Below, one piece after another: positions 23,137-32,962 of a stretch of DNA of 64,000 nucleotides. Where the stretch lies: contig NC_064034.1 in assembly GCF_932526225.1 (NCBI RefSeq), forward strand, positions 20,520,927-20,584,926, given 5' to 3'. The DNA comes from Nematostella vectensis (lineage: Eukaryota; Cnidaria; Anthozoa; Actiniaria; Edwardsiidae). The notes below the pieces were generated by a model, which was not told the DNA's origin, searched no databases, and saw only the letters and a list, made by a program, of their open reading frames with translations. Within the stretch, counting starts at the first letter, position 1. Each line of letters opens with the position of its first letter. Made by a program: the position numbers and the translations under genes.

Positions 23137-23613
23137 ATGATGGTGGAGCGAGAGCGTACTTACGGCGTGGCGAACGGTGTGAGGACGGAGGTGTTGCAGA
23201 ATCCAAAGCGGTTTTTCACGCTGGTGTGGGACACGAAGATTGAGATTCTCAACGTAACGTTTGAAAGGGATCGAGAGGCGATTGTGGTGGAGTACGTAGC
23301 CGCCAAGCGTGGGAGTGACGAGGAACCTTCTGAACAGAAGGATAGCGTGTTTTCAGAAAAGTTTCGCGAGAGCCTGCCACCCTTGAGGATGACCGTGATG
23401 GCCTTCTTGACGGGCGTCGTTCGTGGCGTGTCCTGGGCTGACTCCGAGCGTGACGCGTTGGAAGCGTTACGTACCCAGACGGAGAAGATCGAGGAGGAGT
23501 TGGCTGTGTCTCTGGTGTCGGCTCGGTATTTTCCGTTGGAGGTGGGCATGGCTCGAGAGGTGGTGCGGGAGTACTTGTTGCGTACCCTTCGTGAGGGCGA
23601 GTGGCTGCGTTAA
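23137..23613 (+). CDS. unrecognised 158-aa protein, cassette A
   Basis: The ATG at 23137 begins MMVERERTYGVANGV. The frame is open further upstream only because it runs antisense through LINE ORF1, so this ATG is preferred. The protein mixes beta-like stretches (FFTLVWDTKIEILNVTFER) with an acidic linker and a C-terminal helical part (DALEALRTQTEKIEEELAV, then VREYLLRTLREGEWLR). No zinc, membrane or catalytic motif is seen and I do not recognise a family. It is the first gene of the plus-strand series, and its stop TAA is followed at once by the next ATG. No homologue is visible in cassette B. Confidence 0.6.
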   Translation: MMVERERTYGVANGVRTEVLQNPKRFFTLVWDTKIEILNVTFERDREAIVVEYVAAKRGSDEEPSEQKDSVFSEKFRESLPPLRMTVMAFLTGVVRGVSWADSERDALEALRTQTEKIEEELAVSLVSARYFPLEVGMAREVVREYLLRTLREGEWLR

Positions 23614-23709
23614 ATGGCGTCGGGATATTATGAGCCGTCATGGTCGGCTTATTTTAGAGCCGTGGGACGACGGGCTGTCAAACGTTGTATCTCCCGTAAC
23701 AAGGCGTGA
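23614..23709 (+). CDS. 31-aa basic peptide ORF directly after the previous stop
   Basis: TAAATG at 23611-23616 joins the stop of the 158-aa ORF to this start. The peptide begins MASGYYEPSWSAYF and ends in an Arg/Lys-rich stretch (RRAVKRCISRNKA). Small basic peptides of this kind occur as core or accessory proteins in DNA viruses, but no match can be claimed. Termination-reinitiation would be a plausible way of translation. It may also be chance. Confidence 0.3.
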   Translation: MASGYYEPSWSAYFRAVGRRAVKRCISRNKA

Positions 23710-23789
23710 CAGGTCTTTTGTGTGAGTCGTTAGAAATAGTGGAGGGAGTATCGTGTGGGAATCAGTTGAGCTACCGCTTGAGTCGAGGA

Positions 23790-24795
23790 ATGAAGTGTTT
23801 TTGTGGCAAGGAGGTCAAACGTTCAGGCGAGGCGGTCCGTTGTGGCGCGGAAGTGGATTATGCCAACCACGTCGTGGGTTGTGGGTTCTATTACCCGGGG
23901 GAGCAAGCGCTTTTGATCCGGAAGGCCATTCCTGAGGGGACTGCCGTGAGCGAGTTTCCCCTCGATGTCGAGGAGTGAAAAGAACCAGGGACGCTTGTAC
24001 TTCAAGTGCTGTGTCCCACCCCCCAACCTACCGTGCGACAGCTTTCTATGGGCGGGCGAGCGTCCTCGGCCTAACGTATGGCGACCGTCCCAGAGTCGTC
24101 CTCCGAGGACGACGACAACGACGAGCTGGTGGCGACAACAAAAGTGGCGGAGGTGTGGGAGGGCATGAAAGCGGCGATGATGATGGCCGAGGTGCCCCCG
24201 ACACCACAGAAGAAGAAGAGAGCCTTGCTTTATCCTGTGGTCAAGGAGGGAAGAAAAAGGAAGGGAATGAAGCTGAGAAAGAAGAAGCTGGAACCGTTGC
24301 TTCTCGGAAACGACACCGAGAGGATGGAACAGTAGTGTCTGAGGACGCTTCTAGGATAGAGCTGGCGGTAGAGTCTAGAGTTAGTGTGGATGTTGTAGAC
24401 ACGTTTCCTATTAGCGATGTAATAAACTATTTCGTGTACGCGGTAGTGGCCCTCTTATTTAAGCGTCAGGTTTCTGAGAGTGGTTTTGATACACGCGTGT
24501 TATCGTCGTCGGTGAGGGGTACCGTGATGGGTGGGATGGGTCTCTTATGGCAGAGTTTGTGTGGGATGATGGAGGGGTTGGGGGTACCCCCCAGGGGCGC
24601 CGTGTTTGGCACGGTTTGATGAAGGATTGCGTGCATAATTTAACGGTCATGGACGTGTCCCGTTGGGGTCACGAGCGGAGCGTCCCGCCAGCCGTGGATG
24701 TGCGTCGGGAGAGGGTCGGGGGGTGGGTGAGGAAGGCGGCCGTGGAGATGTGGGACGCGAGGGTGATTCGTTTAGGGACCGCCAAAGAAGCTTAG
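23790..24795 (+). pseudogene. Cys-rich/GRF-like, basic-acidic protein, cassette A copy (frameshifted)
   Basis: The ATG at 23790 opens MKCFCGKEVKRSGEAVRC, a CxC and Cys series, and runs to a TGA at 23976. The next frame then reads KNQGRLYFKCCVPP and LPCDSFLWAGE, which fits the second half of a GRF-type zinc finger (N-x-GR-x-x-F/Y-x-C, then C-x-x-F-x-W). Further frame changes lead through an acidic, Lys-rich middle (24078-24335) to a helical domain with VVDTFPISDVINYFVYA (about 24394-24444) and, in another frame, up to 24795. Cassette B (43866-44809) keeps the same order with other lesions, so this was one protein of roughly 300 residues. GRF fingers bind single-stranded nucleic acid in known proteins; a DNA-binding regulator is inferred. 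Confidence 0.6.
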
Positions 24796-24830
24796 AAAAA
24801 AAACTGACAAGTACGTAGGAAATCGTGTTT

Positions 24831-24876
24831 TTTATTAGAGTGATCTTAGTGATGACAAGGATTTTATTATAATAAA
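24831..24876. terminator. convergent poly(A) signals of cassette A
   Basis: AATAAA lies at 24871-24876 on the plus strand, and its complement TTTATT lies at 24831-24836, giving AATAAA on the minus strand. They sit between the plus-strand stop near 24795 and the minus-strand stop at 24909, so the two transcripts would overlap at their tails. Confidence 0.6.
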
Positions 24877-24908
24877 AGAGGAGAAAAAAAAGTGTCCTTG
24901 AAGTCGTG

Positions 24909-25433
24909 TTATTCTCTTACACTTTCCCAGAAGAGGCTCTCTTCATCGTCGCTAGGGAAGAGATAAGTGATGTCTGGCATGTCGGGGAGATGTTGGAGGG
25001 CCGTCACGAGTCCATCGATGCTGGTGCTGCCCTCCTCTTCCTTCTCCTCCTCGCTGGTGTTCCCTCCCGTCAGGTCGACGATGTCGGGTCCATGGGTGAC
25101 GAGGCTGGCGTTATCCTCCTCCTCGCTGCTATGATCACCCGTTAGGTCAACGAGGGAGAGTCTTTTAGGAGGAGGAGAAGTCGTAGGTTCTTCCTCGTCC
25201 TCATCCTCTGGGCCCAAACGCCGTTGTTGTTGTTGTTGTCGTTGTCGTTGTTGTTGCTGGCTCTGTAGTCTTCGAGCCTCGCGCGATAGTGCGTCGGCGT
25301 GGCGTTGCATGGCCGAGTCAGTGCGTGCCATGCATTGAGGACTGCAGAATACCTGTCGCCAACAGCAACAGGTACAGGGAGCGTGGGTATTAGAGTCCTC
25401 TTGAGGTCTTCGTGGTTGAGCTGAGTGGTTCAT
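24909..25433 (-). CDS. Cys-rich, Gln-rich protein with two SUMO-interacting motifs
   Basis: A 174-aa protein from the ATG at 25433. Residues 20-34 form a Cys cluster (CTCCCWRQVFCSPQC), possibly metal binding. Residues 57-70 are mostly Gln. Residues 75-82 are acidic. Two motifs, SLVDLTGD (about 93-100) and DIVDLTGG (about 117-124), each precede Ser/Glu clusters (HSSEEED and NTSEEEKEEE). This is the classic form of a phosphorylation-boosted SUMO-interacting motif as in SUMO-targeted ligases. No RING is seen. The C-terminus (PDITYLFPSDDEESLFW) is acidic-hydrophobic like an activation domain. A role in subverting or using host SUMO bodies is inferred. The frame is intact, unlike its plus-strand neighbour. 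Confidence 0.65.
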   Translation of the reverse strand: MNHSAQPRRPQEDSNTHAPCTCCCWRQVFCSPQCMARTDSAMQRHADALSREARRLQSQQQQRQRQQQQQRRLGPEDEDEEEPTTSPPPKRLSLVDLTGDHSSEEEDNASLVTHGPDIVDLTGGNTSEEEKEEEGSTSIDGLVTALQHLPDMPDITYLFPSDDEESLFWESVRE

Positions 25434-25509
25434 GGTTTTTTTTTTTTTCAACCCTTTCGTGCTTGTTTTTATGGTGAAATTAAAAAAGTTTTGATAGCAT
25501 GGCGTTTTT

Positions 25510-25818
25510 TTAAATGGTGGCGTGTTGCTCACGGGTCGCGTTCTCATTGGTGCTTGGTGAACCGGTCTTTTGTGCTGGCGGTGGGGTCTTTTTCGTTCGG
25601 GGTTTTCTTGGTGGTTTTGGCGTGAGGGTCTGACAGGCTTTTGACAAGGTCTTCTTCTTTAGGGATTGTCTTGGCCTACCTTGTTTTCGTGGGGGTGGTG
25701 GGGTCTCCTCGGTTTTCGGAACCATGCTGACGGCGTGGTTTTTAAGGAGTTGGGATGTCGGAAACCAACTAGAACGCGCTGCCCAACAGGCTTGGTAAGG
25801 TTCTGGGAACGGTTCCAT
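25510..25818 (-). CDS. Pro/Lys-rich basic protein, cassette A
   Basis: 102 aa from the ATG at 25818. An aromatic N-terminus (EPYQACWAARSSWFP) is followed by a strongly basic Pro/Lys/Thr-rich tail with KQGRPRQS, which resembles an AT-hook core (GRP), and repeated PPRKPRTKKTPPPAQK-type segments. DNA or chromatin binding is likely from composition only. It lies 76 bp upstream of the SIM protein on the same strand and may share its promoter near 25820-25900. No family recognised. Confidence 0.5.
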   Translation of the reverse strand: MEPFPEPYQACWAARSSWFPTSQLLKNHAVSMVPKTEETPPPPRKQGRPRQSLKKKTLSKACQTLTPKPPRKPRTKKTPPPAQKTGSPSTNENATREQHATI

Positions 25819-26291
25819 GGTGTGTCCTTGTGACGTGTTTCCTTCGAAATGAGCTCTTTCGTGAGAGGGTTGACGTTTTGTAATGCTCTCTTTGTTCTAG
25901 GTTTGACAGGTTAGCGCGAATTTGCATGGGTGACAGAACGGTTGAAAAAAACAAGTCGGCACCGTGGAAAAGAACTTCAAGACGCTATTGCGCCACCTTT
26001 CTTTTTTAAAGGGGAACTGCAAGCTAAATACTACCAGGGCTTATATTAAGATGCAAAAACAAAAAATACGCTTACTGTGGGTGTTTTTGCGCGGTTATTA
26101 TTCGTTTTTGATAAATTTGACGTTTCGTCGCCATCTTGGATGTTTTGCTCGTCAGCGCAAAAACTGTCAGCGGTCGTTTCATAACGTACTGTCTGAACAA
26201 TCACTTGGATGGTTGCTAAGGTTTTCCCGCAATATGCAAATAATTATTTTTATCGCGGGCTCTGCCCGGCGGGAAATTTGTAGTTGGAAAG

Positions 26292-26604
26292 ATGGTAAAC
26301 TGCGCTGTCCCGAGTTGTAAAAACGACTCCCGTAAAACACAAGGAATTAGCTTTCACCGCTTCCCCCAAGAACCGTCACTAAGATGGAAATGGGCAGAAA
26401 TTGTAGCATGCAGGGTAGACTTCGCGGATCTCCCCAAATACTGCGTCTGTTCCGATCATTTTTCAAACGATTCGTACAAACGCAACCTACGAGCAGAGTT
26501 AATGGGAGGTAAAGCGCAGAGATGTCTCAGAGATACTGCGGTCCCAAACATGGAAAGGCTAAACCAGGAGCCATGTTCAACAGCCCCGTCCAAAAAAACA
26601 ACAG
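26292..26604 (+). CDS. THAP zinc-finger exon of a Kolobok-type gene
   Basis: The ATG at 26292 starts VNCAVPSCKN (C-x4-C), then FHRFP, a Trp in LRWKWAEIV, and CVCSDHF (C-x2-H). This is the C2CH THAP DNA-binding domain over about 85 residues. The exon ends at a good donor (ACAACAG|GTGAGA, 26604/26605), leaving phase 1. Kolobok transposases carry an N-terminal THAP domain, and a Kolobok transposase body lies 3.1 kb downstream. The phase does not fit the exon at 29747 directly, so at least one further exon or an alternative acceptor is needed. An unrelated host THAP gene is possible. Confidence 0.75.
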
Positions 26605-29600
26605 GTGAGAAATAGTCAAATATGACTTTATGCTCCTCTTCCTTTCCGTAACCTTTTGGCGAAAGTTCTGCTACTTTTACAACTTACTTTTAGGCAACAC
26701 TTTATATATTACTGCATAACATTATCAATCAATTTTGTCTCAAAATGTAACCTACTTTACTAAAAGTTCAATGCTCGGACATTATTTTTACCCGGCGTTC
26801 AAAAAATAAACTTTTTTAATATAATTTTTTCGTTTTGTATTTTTTTTTTCATTTATGACTTTGTTTTTCGTGGCACGCGCAGCGCAACCTTTTATTTTAT
26901 AAAAAAAATATTGTGAGTCATTCCACGAAATTCCTACAAACTTTGTTTCATATTGCTTATATGGATGAAATTCACGCTTAAAGTTTTGTGCAGCGCGCCA
27001 CTACTTATACAGAATAGCTATTTAGTTTCGAACTAGCATTGTTAGCTTGTGATCCATCTATTCATAAAAGAAAAATATTAAGTACTTGAAAAAAATGCTT
27101 TTCAATTGACACTTTAGCTAACACTTCCAACACTGATACGAGTTATTTTTTTTACAAACCAATGTACTTTTCTTTAATCAATTATGCAACACAACTTTGA
27201 AAATGATAGAAGTACGAACACATACTATGGCAGTTCGGTTCTCATATTATGGTATTAAATCAATGCCGGTTATATACCTTTCTTATGGAGAGTGTAAGTT
27301 ATAACTTACTTAATAAAGACCTCATTTTTCGTGATCATCATGGAAACCTTGTGCATAAATCAACTAAAAACTTATAACCATATACTTAAGTACTTACAGC
27401 CACTTGAGCTTATATATTCTTTCGTTATTATTCTTACTTCTAAACTTTTTTGTTTTTATCCCGGTGCGAATTTTCACCAAAATCACTAGATAGAGGTTAC
27501 ACAATAAGGTATTACGGTTAGTGAAAGTGCTTTAGTACAAACGCAAATTTGAATTGTCGATCCATTTATTATGAGCACATGGAGCTTGCGTAATGAAAAA
27601 CGATAAAAAAAATCTTCTTACCTCTGTCGGTAACTGCTGTAGATTCGAAAACATCGACCCAACGGCCAAATTCTAGCGCTTTTTAGCATCCAAAATGTGA
27701 TCTAAGCCCACTAATCCGTATTAATGAACGTTTCATTCCATCGACAAATGCACTTGACTAGGCAAGCTACGAAACTATCATCTTCTACACGCGAAATATC
27801 AATGTTTAGCTGTTTTCAGACTCGGGCCTGATTTCATGAAGACGTGTTGTGTTATTGTCCATCTTCTTGTATTCCAACCATCCACTGAGTCGTGCATATC
27901 TATAGTATCTGTAAAGTGAAAGTCTGGCGAAAGCAAGAATCAACTGTATCGTTTGATGGTTCGTTCGGTTTGAAAATTATGGTATGTTTTACGCTTTGTT
28001 TTCTTAGCCAATAATATTAACGCGCGAATCTCACGTGGTTTAGGGACGGCCCATTTAACCTTTTTAGGTGGGAGGGGATGCTTTGATGTGAGCAAGATAT
28101 TTTTTTCCTCTTGGCTATTGGGCAGAATTTTTTACCTCTATTGGCGTGCAGGCTATTTTTCCCTTGCACGATTTTTTTTCTTGTAAAAAAGGCTTACAGG
28201 AATGTTTTTTTCAGAAACATCTACCCCCCCCCTTCTCAAAGGTTAAATTGTCCGTCCCTTACTACCTTGTTAATTACTATTTTTGTCCCAGTATTTCTCA
28301 TTTAGCCATGCAGAAAAACAAATTTAAAAACATACACTCCCATAACTTCAATCTTTATGAATGTTTTCCTGATACCTTCCGTACATTCCTTCCAGTATCG
28401 CTATTGAAATTACTCTTGATTTAGTTTTTATAAATGTACGGTATATTCTTAGCCTTTTTGCTTAGATTTTAAGGGTTAACAAAGAATGTGAACTTAAGAA
28501 AGCTCAAATCAAAACAAAAACCAAAAGACCTGTCATTATTCCCCCCCCCCCCCCCCCCAATAATAGAACGACTCCTTTTGTATAATGACTTGATCCTGCC
28601 GTTGCCAATCCAGCGATAGCTATGAGCCATTGGAAAATTCAGGAAAAAGGGGTTGGGCACGTTGTACAAACAGTACAGCCTTTCAAGAACACTTTATGCT
28701 TTTTTATACAAAAAATAGCACATGTCAGGGGGTGGGGCATGGGGATCCCAAGTAAGGCGCAGGTGTGTAACTAGGGTCCCCCTCCAGATGGCAAAAAAGA
28801 GTTATTTCTTAAAAGGGACCCCCTAGTTTGCCAAAAAATGGGTAATTTTTGTTAAAAGGGATCCCCCTAGACCACCTAAAAGTGGGTCATTTACTTGTTA
28901 TAAGGCCCCCTAGATCACATAAAAGTGGGTAATTTTTGTTAAAAGGGGCCCCCTAGATCGCCTAAATGTGGGTATTGCTTGTTATAAGGCCCCCTAGATC
29001 GCCTAAAAATGGGTAATTTTTGTTAAAAGGGACCCCCTAGGTCGCCTAGAAGTGGGTATTGCTTGTTATAAGGGCCCCCTAGATCGCCTAAAAGTAGGTA
29101 ATTTTTGTTAAAGGGACCCCCTAGACCGCCTAAAAGTGGGTAATTTCTTATTAAAAGAATTTTTACATATATATTTTTTTATTGTGAGCATTTTGCAATA
29201 CATCACTTAAACTCCAATAAATTATTATGGGGGAGGTCTCCCTTCTAGCAGTTAAAGATACAGTAAATTTATGGGACACTATCTAACATAGAAAATGTCG
29301 TATAAAGGGCCCCTCCTATCAAATATCTTACCTATGCCCTATACCTAATGAGTGTCCTCTTTGGGAACTTATGGAATTTATGCAATGTCAGGGAATTAAC
29401 TTATTAAAGGGGTTAATCTGACAAATAGTAGAAAAATAAACTATGAACTGGTAGCAGGGGAAAATATATTGGGTTAGAGCTGGTATCAGGGGAAATATAA
29501 TAAATGAATATAATGGAAATATAATGGGCTGATTATCACAATAAGAACTTCTACGAGCTGTTAAACAAACAAACAAAAACAGTAAGCATGCATTTATCCA

Positions 29601-29746
29601 GTGTTTAAAATGATCAATTGAATTTAACCAGCTGTGCCAACCATAGAATAGATAGCATGGTCAAGTTAAATGCACTAATTCTTTTATAAAATGCTTTGCT
29701 GGTTTTGGTTTTGTTTTGACACCTGTTGTTGACTTTTTCCTTCTAG
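26605..29746 (+). other. probable intron between THAP and transposase
   Basis: AT-rich, with poly(C) at 28541-28558 and a 42-bp tandem array at 28818-29160. It ends in a pyrimidine tract and TTCTAG at 29741-29746. No exon was identified within it. Confidence 0.4.
28818..29160. repeat. ~42-bp tandem repeat, about eight units
   Basis: CCCCCTAG starts recur at about 28818, 28863, 28906, 28949, 28990, 29033, 29075 and 29117. Units alternate between an AATTTTTGTTAAAAGG form and an ATTGCTTGTTATAAGG form, so the higher-order period is about 84 bp. Confidence 0.85.
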
Positions 29747-31522
29747 CATTTGCCTAAATCCCACCCTCTCCCTGTCAATACAGCTACTGTATCCACCCCA
29801 AGAGTAAGAAATGTATCTGTGCAGTGCAATATTCCAGCCAAGACAACTACATCGAAAGGCTGCCAGATTAATACACATGCAAAGTTGATGATTACCCAGG
29901 CTACTCAGACAGAAAAGGTTATGAAAGATGATGCCACACAATGCCAAAACATCATGTATAGCAACACTTATGGAGATGATGAGGAGGAGGAGGAAGAGAA
30001 TGACAAGGAGGGGCAGGAGGTCAATGGAGAATCCAATCCAATCAGCGGCCAGTAACAGGAAAGTGAGGATTCCGAGCGCATATCTCTGCTACCCCAGTAT
30101 GACAGAAAATTCATTGTATTTGAAAATGAATTAAATAAGCTGTTGTAGTGGTGTACACAGTGCGGGGCAAGTGTCATGTCAAGTGAGAGCTCAACAGAGG
30201 GAAGCATGTTGCGGGTTGCAGCCTGCTGCATTCATGGGCATGAGACATCCTGGCAAAGCCACCCAGTTCTTGGCCGAATGCCAGCAGGAAACCTCCTCGT
30301 CTCTACCTCCTTGTTATTCAGTGGCTCAACATTGGTAAAGTTAGCATCATTCGCAGACATCCTTAACCTCCAATTTATTTCAGAAAGGACATTCTATAAT
30401 ATTCAAGATGAGCTGCTGCTTCCAGTTGTAAATGAGTTCTGGGGGTCAGAGCAGAGAAGAACTCTAGATGAATGTGGCAGTGACATGTGGGTCTCAGGCG
30501 ATGGTCGGTGCGATAGCCCTGGACATAATGCAAAGTATTGCACCTATACTATGCTTGACCAGAAAACAGACAAGATTGTGTCGATGTCTACTGTGCAGGT
30601 GACAGAGGCTGGAAGCAGCAATGGGATGGAGCGGCTTGGCTTGCATGGATGAGATATCAAAAAGTGGAAATGTGGTCAAGGTAGTGGCTACTGATCGGCA
30701 TGTGGGTATCAGATCCGATCTGAAGAAGAACCATCCTGAATGCCAGCACCAGTTTGACGTATGGCACATGGCAAAGTCTGTCACCAAGAAACTAACTGAG
30801 GCTGCGAAAAAGAAAGACACCAACGACCTGTTGCCATGGATCAAATCAGTCAGTAATCACCTGTGGTGGTGCGCATCTGCTTGCGAGGGAAGCAGCGAGC
30901 TGTTACAAGAGATGTGGTTATCTGTTGTGTTCCACGTTGCTGGCATCCACTCTTGGGACACAGCCACAATGTACCACCAGTGTGCCCATGGGCAAATACC
31001 AACAGACGAGAACCGGCGTAAGCAGTGGCTTAAGCCTGGCTCAAAAGCACACGAGGCCTTGAAGGATGTGGTGTTCAACACTCGTCTGCTCAATGATATC
31101 ATGCAGCTTAACCTATGCTGCCACACAGGATCCCTGGAGTCATGCCACAACGTTATAACCAAATATGCCCCCAAGCGGCAACACCTCTCCTTCAAAGGCA
31201 TGGTCGCCAGAACACAATTAGCAGCACTTGCCACAATGCTAATGTTGGACGCCAACAAGCTTCAACCTCTTCTGGAGATCTCCGCTTCAAGCTGTCGTTC
31301 ACTAAGCGCAGTAAACAATGGGTCACAAAGCCCATCTATGAGCCCACATCAAAAGAACACCTACATGAAATGGTTGATGCAGTGATACAGCGAAAGCAAC
31401 AGGCAGTTGAAGAGAGAACTCCAGGATTGTCCATCGACCTGCCTGCCAATATAGCAGGGACTTCACGACCAGACAAGAGGTCTGCAATTGCCAGCTTAAC
31501 AACTAGGTTTGGGAACAGTTAA
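29747..31522 (+). pseudogene. Kolobok transposase, decayed
   Basis: After an acceptor at 29746 the frame reads an acidic N-terminal part, then passes stops at 30053-30055 and 30146-30148 in the same frame. Next come KFIVFENELNKLL, CTQCGASV and MPAGNLL. The catalytic core follows: WVSGDGRCDSPGHNAKY with YTMLDQKT, a frame change near 30640, then KVVATDRHVGIRSDL, QFDVWHMAKS, HLWWCA, NTRLLNDIMQL and LCCHTGSLESCHNVI. A second frame change near 31265 leads to SFTKRSKQWVTKPIY. The D, DRH and E residues expected of this DDE family are visible, but two stops and two frameshifts disable it. The TIR ends were not identified. Confidence 0.85.
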
Positions 31523-32802
31523 AGTCATGTAGCCCCTTCTATGCCTCTCCTCCGTCTAGTTAGAGTACCTTTGTTATCATCACTTTCTTTAACACATCGA
31601 CCTCTCAACCGGCCTGTACCTGCTTTGGGAAGTACCCACAACCCAAAAAATTCATAAATGCAAAATAAACACAACAAGACGAAGATACTTAGGCATCAGT
31701 CTAAGGGATAAATGGTCTTGAAGATATGCATCCAACCAAGGTGTTGGCAACTACTCTTAAGCCAAATAATAGACCAGGTTCTTTGACAAGTTTTAAGCCG
31801 AACAAGGAAAGAAAAAAATAGTCACCCCTCTCAACAAAACGCTCAAAATACCACACAAGGGAGAGAGATCAGTAAACACAACTCAAGACACAAATAGATA
31901 CCTTTAATCTGATCCTCCAGTTCGATTTCCATGGTATCTGTTCAGTCTGTTTTTTTGTAAATTCAGCTCAAAAATAGCCAGGAGTCAATGGGTTAAAGCC
32001 CTGTTCTCTACTCCTAACTGTCAAGGCAGTAGTATTAAGCTCGAGCACCTGAAAGGTGAAACCCCAACCTGTTTGTTGATAATACCGCAAAAGTTTTATT
32101 TGTGGAGAAACAGAATGCATTTATCAATTGTCACTAACTTTTTGACTACCAAGAGTGATCAATTTTCTGAATGATTTACTACACAATAGTAATAGTAATA
32201 TGTAAATTACTTACTCTATAAATAAGGCTTTAAATTCAATTGACAATTTATTATAATTTTTCAGATTTCAAACTTTTGTTTCTCTTTTGAAATTTTAAAC
32301 AATTGAATACACTCTTTTTTTATAAGAACGTCTAATTTTTTAGTTGAGACTGGGCCATTCCTGTTTTTGGGACATTTCAAGGCTGAATATGTTCTTATGT
32401 ACTATCAGAAATAAAAAAGAAAATTGTTTCTGCTACCTGAGCCTTGGTATGTTCTTAGTATGTCCTTTTGATTAAATCTCAGGCTGGACATTCTTATAAA
32501 AAAGATTTTTATAAAAAAGAGTATAGTGAAAATAAGCAATGGCAATATACAGATTAAAAAAACATTTAAGTTTGAGTCTACTATGTTAGTGTTCACTATG
32601 GATAACGAAACTGATGATAATGGAACTGTTGAGGATGGAGTTTAAATTGTGTTGCATTTCTAACAATAACAGGACCTCTAGCTTTTCAGAATAAAACTGG
32701 ACATAAAGGCTACTCACATCAAAAAGTGCAACTTATCTTGTCCTGGACAAAGATGTTTTAGAAACAGCAATGGGAATTCATCAGTCAAGGCACACTCCTA
32801 TT
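31523..32802. other. intergenic, nothing recognised
   Basis: Contains an AATAAA near 31660 that could serve the Kolobok transcript. Otherwise AT-rich without coding signal. Confidence 0.4.
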
Positions 32803-32962
32803 CTAGAGGCCAGCATTGAAACCTGTATAAATGCCACTGGCCTCTGGGTAGGTTTCACGGATTTTACCCACAGCACATGCAGGGATTGCTTTACGCCTTT
32901 TCTTTCCCAGGTAACCATGGCTCCACCAGGTAAAATTTCTGTATGCAGCAAGGCGGTAGGCA
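32803..32962 (-). CDS. terminal exon resembling the P2RX7-type C-terminal domain
   Basis: A pyrimidine-rich acceptor (TTCTTTTAG) ends at 32963. The exon reads YRNFTWWSHGYLGKKRRKA, IPACAVGKIRE, then PEASGIYTGF and a stop. The Arg/Trp-rich start, IPxCxVxxIRxxxP and YxGF pattern matches the invertebrate domain related to the cytosolic tail of P2X7 receptors, which is expanded in cnidarians as a stand-alone Cys-rich module. It may belong to the gene containing the Ulp1-like exons just upstream, or to a separate gene. Confidence 0.55.

Larger units (their letters stand above)
23001..25900. other. cassette A: compact virus-like gene cluster
   Basis: This roughly 2.9-kb block is clearly GC-richer than its flanks and densely coding, without introns that I can see. 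Plus-strand genes occupy 23137-24795 and minus-strand genes 25818-24909. They converge on back-to-back poly(A) signals at 24831-24876. One gene has a paralogue in cassette B (43866-44809). The layout, small charged proteins and CRE-rich left flank resemble a small integrated DNA virus or virus-derived element. No polymerase, capsid or transposase was recognised. Confidence 0.6.

Noticed and set aside
23965-24168. Programmed frameshift joining the two halves of the GRF-like finger
   Set aside because: The break lies at a different place in cassette B and there is no clear slippery site. Decay explains both better.
26030-32100. TTAA plus AGGGGAACTGC near 26018 as the left end of the Kolobok element
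   Set aside because: No inverted partner with TTAA was found on the right. A weak match near 32030 is too poor to use.
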